In this document: in pieces, positions 52,050 through 61,004 of the stretch
Position numbering within the stretch: position 1 is the first letter of the stretch
How the letters are laid out: every line of letters begins with the position of its first letter
Assembly (NCBI GenBank): GCA_030710605.1
Contig: CP092870.1
Location: forward strand, 16,840,684-16,904,683
DNA length: 64,000 nt
Source of the DNA: Cordylochernes scorpioides
Lineage: Eukaryota; Arthropoda; Arachnida; Pseudoscorpiones; Chernetidae
Direction of reading: 5' to 3'
Notes under the pieces: generated by a model
The model's input: the letters and a program-made list of their open reading frames with translations, nothing else
The model's database searches: none
What the model was told of the DNA's origin: nothing
Position numbers and translations under genes: made by a program

Positions 52050-53550
52050 TATAAATAGTGTATTTTCATTCAATCAGCCATTTCCCCTACAATGCTACTA
52101 AACAAATCGTTGGTTTACGTATCAAATTGTCCAAGCAAGAATAAACCCGCAGCAAATCTATCACCACTAGCTAATGTAATGAGGTTCAAGCAAAAGCCTA
52201 TAAGTAACATTGTTTACATTTATAACTGCGTCTTTATGCCGTTGCGAAATAAAGTTGTCACTCAGAAACTGTGTATGATAGAAAAAAACTAATGGTATAT
52301 TTGGAATCAGCACAAAAAGCCATATTAAGATCAGATATTTTTTTTTTTGAGTAAATTAAAAACTATTATTTTAATAGACCAGTGTAATTGGCCTTCAAGT
52401 TCTATGAAACACGAGTGAAGCCCTCAATCAGTGAGATATTTAACGTTAACCGGGGTTTACACTAAACTATTGATGACCGTTTCAATTTTATCTCATACAT
52501 ATCTGCACACTTCCAATCAATTTTCTGAATAATTATTTTTAGAATTAAATATTTTAGGAAATATTTTTACTCGTAGTTGTGAGAGAGAGAGATACATAGA
52601 AAGAAAAAAATAAAACATCTGGATATCTAAAAATAAAAAATGCGAATAAACTAAATTTGTATATGTATAATAAATAATTATATTTACATATAAACAAAGT
52701 TACATAAGCCTTTAAGAGTTTATGTAATCCTGAAAAGGCGCCATGTTCAGATCGTCAGTTAATAGATTGAAACTACATCAGATACATAAGACTATCAATA
52801 CAAACTCATCCCTTATGTAATAGAGTACTCAACCACGCCAAGCTTACATGTCGATAAAATAATTTCCCAGAATTTCTCGGTTAAACTGAAATTGGCCCTC
52901 CTCCAATCGAATATCGGCAACTCCAAAAATTATTCCAACATGCACTTAGGAAGTGTCTAATTCCCCATTTCTCTCTCACAAGAGCGAGAATGAAAAGTTG
53001 TTAATATAATTATAAACTTTGAAGGGCCCTAATTATTGGATAAGTAAGTTAATCGTGGCAAATTTAATTATTCGGGAAGATTTAGAGAGGGCAGCGAAGG
53101 AATATTTAATGGGAAATAAAGGCTACAGTGTAATTAGGACGTTTGAATTTTAAATATTTTGGCTCACATTTGTGAAGAATTAAATAAAGTCTTTATACTT
53201 TTATTTATACAGAAGATGAGAGGGGGGATATTGATTCTAGTACAATCTATTGTGTATACATTTACAATTTAAATTACCATAATAATATAGCTTTAATGAA
53301 ATTAAGAATTAAAAAAGAAATAGTTTTAAATAAACGGATAATAGGCAAAATGAGTGGCTTTAGAGAAGTTTTCTCACTCCATTCGAACTTTTAAAGGAAG
53401 AAACAACGATAAAATTGATTAACGATTGGTATCTTTATGTTAAAAAGTAAGCGCTTTCGAACGTTAATCGTTATTCTAAAAGTCGATCTGACTAATGAGA
53501 AATATTGAGACTGAATATATGTGGTAAAATATAATGGAGAAAGAAATAAA
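52050..53550. other. AT-rich DNA, no gene seen
   Basis: No protein-like frame, TIR or RNA motif recognised. Confidence 0.5.
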
Positions 53551-53557
53551 ACAATCC

Positions 53558-53897
53558 AGAGGTTAGAAGTGCCAAGGAAGGCTACGGCCCCAGAGGTTAG
53601 AAGTGCCAAGGAAGGCTACGGCCCCAGAGGTTAGAAGTGCCAAGGAAGGCTACGGCCCCAGAGGTTAGAAGTGCCAAGGAAGGCTATGGCCCCAGAGGTT
53701 AGAAGTGCCAAGGAAGGCTACGGCCCCAGAGGTTAGAAGTGCCAAGGAAGGCTATGGCCCCAGAGGTTAGAAGTGCCAAGGAAGGCTATGGCCCCAGAGG
53801 TTAGAAGTGCCAAGGAAGGCTATGGCCCCAGAGGTTAGAAGTGCCAAGGAAGGCTATGGCCCCAGAGGTTAGAAGTGCCAAGGAAGGCTATGGCCCT
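53558..53897. repeat. 34-bp minisatellite, ten units
   Basis: Ten tandem copies of agaggttagaagtgccaagg + aaggctaYggcccc. The only variation among the first nine is C or T at the Y (a CpG site). Order C,C,C,T,C,T,T,T,T,T. The last unit ends in a T instead of C. Confidence 0.97.
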
Positions 53898-54049
53898 AGA
53901 AAAAGAGTGTTGTCACTTCTCGAGCAATAAGATTGACCAGTGGGACGGCATCCTGTTTGATAGCTTAAACCGAACTGTTTTTAACAAGCCCCTTATATTC
54001 ATGATGAAATTGTGAAAAACGTCTAAAAATACAAAATAAATTTATCACA

Positions 54050-55090
54050 AGGTTGTAGCACATTTGAAGGTTCATGTTTCAATCAAATGGCTTCGTATTT
54101 TCTGCTGTGACAACGCTCATCGTCAAAATATTCCATGGCCATTCTCGTAGACGCTTGTAGGTTTTCTCCGACCCTACACATATCGACGTTCATTCTAAAC
54201 TACTCGTTCGTTCACTTTTAAACTGTTTCCCTTTTCAATACTTGTCTGTAGTTCCCTATTGCAGCTTCATTACAATTACACTCTCATAAATCCCTCAACT
54301 TCCAAATGTTCATGTCCCCGCTATGTAAATTGATATAGAACCAAGCTGCCACGTCTCTTTATGGGGTTGTCAGCCTTCCTTTAACGTTATTGTTTCCAAG
54401 CAAGAGTTATAATATATAATGAGGATATTCTGATTTTCTAATTATAGTGTCCCTTCTCTTTTTAAGAATTTTATATAGAGATAACCCAGGTTCCTGGAGC
54501 GCAGAACGCCAACTCTCCTGCAGTTTTATATATTTATAAATTCAATTTCCATCTATCGCTACAATTCGTAAAAAAAAAAAAAAAATCAATGTGTTTAATT
54601 TTTTACCTACAGCATCATACTGTATATTTTGCAGTAAGGATTGTAAAGATAATATATGTAAAAAGAAAAACATCTCCAAAAAATAAATATTTTCACAAAT
54701 TTAATTTTATATATGTTTGACAAGGAAAATAGAATTTGATAAGTAAGTAATTTTTAGAATTGATCTGTAGAAAGTGATATGGCAATTGGCAAGCGTAGCA
54801 AAGTATAACATTTTTAAAATATTTACATACAAATATTTGGAAGGTGGGGAATTTATGAAAGTGTAATTGTGATGAATCTGCGATAGGGAGCTACAGACAA
54901 GGACTGGAAGAGGAAGTAGTTTAAAAGAAAATTAACGTTAAGTTTAGAATTCACCTCGATATGTGTAGGGTCGGTCAAAACCTACAAGCGTCTACGATGG
55001 TCATGGGATATTATGACGATGAACCTTGTCACAGCAAAAAGACGACGCTGTTTGATTAAAACCTGATCCTTTAAAGGCGCTACAACCTTG
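54050..55090. repeat. Long inverted repeat, arms about 250 bp
   Basis: Arms 54050-54312 and 54835-55090 share tacaagcgtctac, tgtgtagggtcgg, cttgtctgtag words in opposite sense, about 80% alike by eye. The 520-bp spacer includes the LINE tail at 54466-54545. Family unknown. Confidence 0.65.
54466..54545 (-). repeat. LINE 3' UTR fragment
   Basis: Minus strand reads gagttggcgttctgcgctcc, aggaacctgggtt, as in the 3' UTR at 13470-13500. Confidence 0.55.
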
Positions 55091-55436
55091 TTGACAGGAA
55101 AAGGTAAAAAATAACAAGTGGGACGCAGTTTGTGTGAATGGATTGAATAGAAAAGGAAACTTTCTAAAACTAACATATAGGAAGGTTTACCATACGTGCG
55201 CCAGAAGTCTGGTGAATTAAGAAATAAAAATCTTTGTATACTTTGTTCTGAAAATAGAGCATCCATATTTAAAACTTTAGATAATAAAAAAGGAATATAT
55301 TAGATTAAATAAAACGATTTACTTGTCAATATTTTGGTTGGCTGAACGCCAACCTTTGTAAAGGCATTAAATATTGTATAAGCCAATATCATTGTAGAGT
55401 CAAAATTAAATAAAAAGTTGATAAGAAAGAAAGTAG
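55090..55436. other. No gene seen
   Basis: AT-rich, nothing recognised. Confidence 0.5.
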
Positions 55437-55439
55437 ATT

Positions 55440-55505
55440 ACGATGCACTAGCGCGCCATCTGTTATGAAAATTTGAAACTATTTTAGACGCGTAAGATTC
55501 AAAAG
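55440..55505. repeat. mariner TIR fragment
   Basis: gatgcactagcgcgccatct and ttagacgcgtaagattc. Isolated end. Confidence 0.6.
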
Positions 55506-55509
55506 AAAG

Positions 55510-56120
55510 TATATCATATTAACTTGTTTGTATGTCACTATATAAGACAATATAATTAGAATAAGAATTATTTTTTAAAAATTTTAAAATTATATTTAAA
55601 AAGAGAGAGTCTGAAAATGTTTGTTATTAAGATATTCAAAAATACAAATATTATGAGAAGGTGTGTATTATAGCATGAAATATGATTCTGAAAGGAATAC
55701 AATATGTTATCAAAGATGGTTTATATAGCCACAGTAGGTTTGGTTTTGAAAAATTAAAATAGGCAAAATACATTTCAAATGTATGACATCAAAAGTCAAA
55801 AATAAGATATGAAATTGGTTCAAGAAATAGTGATGTGTTGTTATGTATTCATAAAGTTAATATAAATATTCTAAATATAATTGTGTAAATAACAGAGTAA
55901 CATCATCACTGATTATAGTATTCATCATAGATATGTAAATAATAGAGTTTAAAAAGACTATGCAGATTGATACGGAAGGAATAAAATTAAATCTTTAATA
56001 TAGGACCAAGGAGAAAACAATTCTTCTCTTCACATTAAAACTCAACATGTGTATAGACAGGAAGTAATAGAGATAAAATATAAATAAATATTATTTGATA
56101 GGTATATGAATCTATATTAT
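55510..56120. other. AT-rich DNA, no gene seen
   Basis: No structure recognised. Confidence 0.5.
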
Positions 56121-56121
56121 G

Positions 56122-56355
56122 ATACATTAGCGCGCCATCTGTTATGATAATTCAAAACTATTATATACGCGTATGATTCTTTTAAACAATTTTCTTCTGA
56201 CCTTACTGCAATGAAATTAATGGGAGGGCCTGGCTCATTAGTGGTGAACCCTCTCTGCGATAAGCCAGGCCCTTCCATTAATTTCATTGCAGTAAGGGCA
56301 GAAGAAAATTGTTTAATTTGTGAAAGAATCATATGCGTATATACAAGTTTAGAAT
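56122..56355. mobile_element. mariner MITE, fold-back type
   Basis: TIR gatacattagcgcgccatct at the left, centre with agggcctggctcattagtgg and its inverted copy, right half reaching gaatcatatgcgtat. The extreme right TIR is degraded. Confidence 0.75.
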
Positions 56356-56359
56356 TCTC

Positions 56360-56920
56360 ATATGCATCTATGTACAAACTCAATGATAGTTATCAGTTTA
56401 GTGGGTGTGAGGGATGCTGAGTGACGAATATAAAAAAAGGAAGAAAGGGATCTTAAAGATGGATATTGTGGATTTTCGCCGGGAGCTTGTATAAATTTAA
56501 GTCAGGGAGGTAGTATGCTGCAGACTCCTCTGTTTGACATCTATCGAAAATTTATTTTAAGATGGCCCGTTTATGTCTTCTCTCGTTGTCTTTTATAGAA
56601 TATTTGACTTGTTCTTATATGTTTGAGGTAGATGAACGTAATTTCTGTATTTCTGTAATACCATAAACATACGAAGCAATATAAACAAATACTATCCCAT
56701 AGATGCAGGCAGTCTTCTATACCAAAATAGTTGCTGAGTTTATTAAATTTAGCTTGATGTCTCGAGATGTCGTTCAACCTACACGTATCTAAGATGTATA
56801 AATTTCAAAAAATGTTTATTTAAATGTTGTAATATATTTCTATCTTAATAAGTATTTAAACAATATATATAAATAAAAATATATATGATAAAAAATATAT
56901 TCTTCAATTGTTAATGTGAT
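56360..56920. other. No gene seen
   Basis: AT-rich, nothing recognised. Confidence 0.5.
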
Positions 56921-56923
56921 ACT

Positions 56924-56956
56924 CCTATTGAAGGGCTGAGAAGTCTGAAAGCTTGA
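56924..56956 (+). ncRNA. Hammerhead-like hairpin, decayed (family E)
   Basis: CCTATTGAAGGGCTGAGAAG, TCTGAAAGCTTGAA. Followed by ccctggaagcttt, the family end motif. Confidence 0.3.
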
Positions 56957-57298
56957 AAATAAAGAGTTATACAAGAAAATTAGCCCTGGAAGCTTTGTTT
57001 ATTTTATTAAATTTCTGTTTATGTTCTCTCTCTATCTAAATTCTGTTTGGGTTGAGGTAGTGGCCAGTTATCAAGAACTACGCGTGTGATTGATTGATTC
57101 GAAAACTAAAGTAGATTTGATTAATTGAAGAAAAGAATGCGCGAAGTGCCAAAAATTGAGACAAGTACGATGTTGTCCTTTACAATTGACAAGCTTCTCG
57201 TACAAGAGGTGTTTGATCCATCGTGGGAGTTTGTGAGAGGGAAAAGATTTCGCGACAGAGGTTTTTTTTCTTCACAATGAGTTTCTTTTTATTTTAAA

Positions 57299-57965
57299 CT
57301 AGCGGACGTACCCGGCTTCGCCCGAGGTTTTACCCGAGTAAAGGTTTGTCTAACGAACATTTGTTAAAAAAATTCTCTATAAACTTATAAAAAAAAGATA
57401 TATTTTGATAATTTGAAACTCGTAAATTTGAATCTCTAGATAAAGTGAACATTTTTTCCCGGTCCCTGTGTGCCGTGTCATCCTGAATTTTGTCTTTCCT
57501 AATTTTCTACATTACAAAATCATCGTTTTATCTAGTGAACATTTTTTCCCGGTACCTTGAAAAATACACGATAAGTTGAATAAAATCAATATTAATTGGT
57601 TCCCTCGGTAATTGGAAGTTAAAGGAATAGTATCTTCGCCTTGAATTGTATCATTATTCTTGTCTCAAATAAATTGCCGTGTCATCCTGAGATAATCTTG
57701 CTTTTGATAAATAATCTTTAAGATAACAAACTTAGTGATAAGAAAACTTGTTATCATCGTCACAATGGGGGCGCTGCTTGCGAGTTAAATCTACAAATCT
57801 GCAAATAACTCTAAGGATATTCAAGATATCCATGAAATTATTTTTCCAAAACCTTCCCGGTGATATACCTAATAATATCCCAAAATTTCACGGCGATTGG
57901 ATGTATGGTTTTTGAATCTATAGAGTACAGGCAGACAGACAGACATTCAATTTTATATATATAGA
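57299..57965 (-). mobile_element. Non-autonomous Helitron, 667 bp
   Basis: Sister of 22689-23394, sharing accctgagt-type body words (cccggcttcgcccgaggttt) at the 3' hairpin end, CTAG at 57299-57302 and the TC start at 57964-57965. Inserted between A and T. Confidence 0.8.
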
Positions 57966-57966
57966 T

Positions 57967-58002
57967 TGCAAGTTTTCAAGCAATAATCGCTCTTCAACGG
58001 GC
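57967..58002 (-). ncRNA. Hammerhead-like hairpin, altered core (family F)
   Basis: Minus: GCCCGTTGAAGAGCGATTAT, TGCTTGAAAACTTGC. Stem GAGC/GCTT with one wobble. The GAAAGC is GAAAAC here. Confidence 0.35.
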
Positions 58003-58069
58003 TTAAAAAACATCGACTATATCTAACAAGAAATATTTACAAAAAAAAAAAAAAACGCGACAGAGGTTG

Positions 58070-58325
58070 AGGGTTATACATAAAGACACCTAGAATAAAC
58101 CCGTGTCTGCACGAAATGAAACCGGACAAATTTAGCCTCGATTTTTAACGTACATACCTGGGAAATATCGGACGTAGGTTATATCGTGCTGGTTTAGACA
58201 AGAGAAAACATAGATTAGAAGACAGGGTACATGTGTCGAACGTGTGGCACGAAAAGCGATGTATCGTTCAAGATTGTTCAATAGCGAACGAAAATAAGTT
58301 GATCCAATCTAGCAGTTAATCAACC
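58070..58325. other. No gene seen
   Basis: Short mixed stretch between two insertions, nothing recognised. Confidence 0.5.
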
Positions 58326-58327
58326 TA

Positions 58328-59631
58328 CAGAGGGTTTTCACAATTATAGGAAACAAGTTTTTTTTATAAAATATTAAAAATTAACACCATATTTGAAATT
58401 TTTCAGATTTCCTATTTGAAAGCCTTTTTGTTTATTTACAGAACGGCACCTGATTTTCCACGATAGCAGACACTTTCTGATCATGGTCATACTCAAAAGA
58501 TCCCATTCTTCCTTTACCACTTTCCAGAGACCTTCAATTGTCGTAGGGTGTCTCTTTCCAAGTGCTCTTTTAAGGCATCCAAAAATGCAAAAATCCATCG
58601 GGGCTAAATCAGGAGATTTTACAGGGGTTCTGTTCTTTGGAATAGTGTTGATTCCTGTTCTTTGCCTTAGATCTTCCAAATAAGCTTGGGTTGAAGATGA
58701 GGTATGACTTGTGGCGTTATCATGGTGAAACCAGACTTTGTTGCTCTGTTTTCCATAGATAGAGGGAATATCATTTAAAATATAGGTTCTAAAATGTTGT
58801 TTTGATAGTACTCCGAGTTTAACTTGGCATTTCTCTCAACTTTTCTTATTTTTAATTTTCCTTCATATGATATACCACATGCCACCATAAATCCTTTGGG
58901 GTAACTTTCGGCACATTCCTTCAACCAAATTGGCCTAGATTTTTCCACCCTTTTTTGATAGTATATAGCTCTTTTTCTTTCGCAATCGGTTAAATATACC
59001 CATGCTCCGTCATATGTATCAATAAATTTCCATCTATCAGCAGCCAAGAAATTTTCATAAAAATATCTGCTGATAGTGTGTCGCTGACGAATATGGCTCT
59101 GAAACAATTTGTGAACCGCATGTTTTTTGTAGCTTTTAGGCCTAAATCTTTATTTATTATTTTATTTATTGTTTACACTGATGTTCCTATTAATTTGGCT
59201 ATATCTCTTTGTGGCATAGGATTTTCTTTTGTAATATATGTTTCACTTTTTTGACAGTTGCAGGAGTTCTCACAGATATAGGGTGATAATCCTTTGTCCA
59301 TTTCTCCGTAGGTGCTTTGAATAAAAACTTGATATTTTTGTCGTGATTAATATTATAAATACCTTTTTTAGAAATGTTGATGCCATCTTGTTTGCATATT
59401 TTAATTATGTCCAAATAGGTAAGATTAGCTCTGGAAAGTGGTAAAGGAAGAATGGGATCTTTTGAGTATGACCATGATCAGAAAGTGTCTGCTATCGTGG
59501 AAAATCAGGTGCCGTTCTGTAAATAAAAACAAAAAGGCTTTAAAATAGAACATTTGAAAATTTTCAAATATGGTGTTAATTTTTAATATTTTATAATAAA
59601 ACTTGTTTCCTATAAGTGTGAACACCCTCTG
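58328..59631 (-). mobile_element. Tc1/mariner-type element with duplicated end
   Basis: 1,304 bp between TA duplications (58326-58327, 59632-59633), TIR starting cagagggt. The inverted repeats are about 200 bp (58328-58532 and 59432-59631) and include the last part of the transposase gene, so the promoter-side end has been replaced by an inverted copy of the other end. Confidence 0.85.
58410..59430 (-). pseudogene. Tc1/mariner-type DDD transposase, broken
   Basis: In order on the minus strand: MPQRDIAKLIGTSV, a helix-turn-helix-like piece with a stop; ADRWKFIDTYDGAWVYLTDC with a candidate first aspartate, followed by KRAIYYQKR; GFMVACGISYEGKLKIRKVE; KVWFHHDNATSHTS with the second aspartate; VKSPDLAPMDFCIFGCLKRA with the third; and an end in LSWKIRC. 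Frameshifts near 59110, 58775 and elsewhere break it, and the N-terminus is missing at the inverted duplication. Cannot be functional. Confidence 0.8.
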
Positions 59632-59699
59632 TATATCCTGCGACGAAGGCACCAGTGGCTAGTGGTCGGAGGATATGATATTGAGAATATACAAAATAT

Positions 59700-59750
59700 A
59701 TTATCCTTAAAATATTAAATTTCTTATGAGAGATGACGTGCTAATGCATT
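59700..59750. repeat. mariner TIR fragment
   Basis: ttatgagagatgacgtgcta, atgcattg: right-end TIR of the 18.8-kb family. Confidence 0.5.
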
Positions 59751-59769
59751 GTGTTTATACATTATATGT

Positions 59770-59965
59770 ATATCAAATAATTATATTGATTTTAAATATA
59801 AAATTTATTTCTTGCTTCCCTCTTTCTCTCTTTCTTTCTTTTTTTTTCTTCTGTTTATATTGTTGTTTCCTTTGTCTCACTGCTTTGTTCTTATGCATAC
59901 CTTTGGTGAATCCTGTATAGGGTCAGTGACCCTAAATAAAGGCTTTTTGTTGTTGTTTGTTATTG
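59770..59965 (+). repeat. LINE-type 3' tail with (TTG)n
   Basis: Pyrimidine-rich stretch, then a hairpin agggtcagtgaccct, aataaag signal and (TTG)n at 59947-59960. This is a LINE/SINE tail without its body. Confidence 0.5.
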
Positions 59966-59999
59966 AATATAATATTTAATTTAAAAGGGATAATTCATT

Positions 60000-60840
60000 A
60001 TAGTGATTGTTCGTGTTCGTTTAAAAAAAAAAATAAAAGGGTGATCGATTGAAAAGAAAAACAATGGGGGAAATAAATGCACAGAAACACAGTATAATAA
60101 AAAAGGATTTATTTTAAAAAATTAAAAACAAAAGGGATAAAAACTATTATACTATTATTATGGGTAAAAACAAGAAAAATGGTTAAGCTAAATTATACTT
60201 ATATCTAAGGGATTATGTATAAAAAACAATAAACAAGGTTAAGCAAAAGAGAAAGTAAAAAAATTAACTAATCTCAGGGAAGGGAGATAAAAATAAATGG
60301 CGGGGGGGTGTCGACACAGTACCTCGTGGCAGCACCGTCGCAGGCTTGGCTTTCTCTTGTCGCGATGTCCAATTGTCGCGCGTTGGTTGTCTAATTGTCA
60401 CGACTCGTTGGTTGTCTAAGTGTCTTTTTTCCGTCCTCAAGTCGCTGCTTGAGGGATACTCCAATGCGTCCTTTCCCGTCCACGAAACTCTGCTCGTGGG
60501 ATTTTCTTCGACGTCTTTCCGTCCACGTGACTCTGCTCGTGGGATTTTCTTCGACGTCGTTCCGTCTACAAGACGCTGCTTGTAGGATTTTCTTGGCGTG
60601 TCTGCTCCGCCTGGCAAGGGAACTCAACTTTCCCTTCCGCTTCTAACAAGGGAATCCTGCCAACTGACCAAAAAAGAATGTAACATGACGCTCCGTCGTC
60701 TCCGCCCACGCCGACCTTTGCCCTCGGTCGGTCCAAGCTGGGGCTATCTATAGATATAGATGTCTTGCTCGTTGTCTCCCTTCACCTAAGACCTTCATTC
60801 TATGTACAAAAGGTAAAGGATCTGTAAAATAGTTTTAACA
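60000..60840 (-). repeat. BEL/Pao 3' LTR, outer end uncertain
   Basis: The inner boundary is clear: a purine tract (GTGGGAGAA on the minus strand) and then TGTTAAAACT starting at 60840. The outer end cannot be fixed because the partner LTR is outside the window. It contains four tandem stem-loops at 60431-60600. Short frames inside it are not genes. Confidence 0.6.
60431..60600 (-). repeat. Four tandem stem-loops with covarying stems
   Basis: Units spaced 43-45 bp. Stems on the plus strand: CCTCAAG/CTTGAGG (60435-60454), CCACGA/TCGTGG (60480-60499), CCACG/CGTGG (60523-60542), CTACAAG/CTTGTAG (60566-60585). Loops share an ACTCTG or CGCTG word and the spacer gattttcttcgacg. Stem sequences differ while pairing is kept. 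Confidence 0.75.
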
Positions 60841-61004
60841 TTCTCCCACAAAATTTTGCTCTGAAAGAAGTCAAAATTAAGTATAAGACAAAAGAGCATA
60901 TATATACACAATACACACAAGAGTAGGTATGCCTATTACATTACATAAAATACACATAAAAGAATACACATATTACACTTTTTTTTTCTCTACAGGTACT
61001 TTCA

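Larger units (their letters stand above)
57264..58055 (-). mobile_element. Small hammerhead-like retroelement with a Helitron inside
   Basis: Flanked by perfect 13-bp duplications cgcgacagaggtt (57251-57263 and 58056-58068). Without the Helitron (57299-57965) the element is only about 125 bp: a 36-bp left piece (cacaatgagtttctttttat) and a right piece with the family F hairpin ending in a 15-A run. Direction is assigned from the hairpin. Confidence 0.75.

Noticed and set aside
53440-53480. gcgctttcgaacgttaatcg as a family F hairpin
   Set aside because: The short pairing near GAAAGC is there but the upstream core is absent, so chance is likely.
53558-53897. Regular tandem array that could look like a CRISPR
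   Set aside because: Units are contiguous with no unique spacers, and the DNA is eukaryotic. It is a minisatellite.
60264-60617. A 117-codon basic reading frame in the BEL 3' region
   Set aside because: It is produced by the tandem stem-loop units in the LTR. Unit length is not a multiple of three, and no domain is visible.
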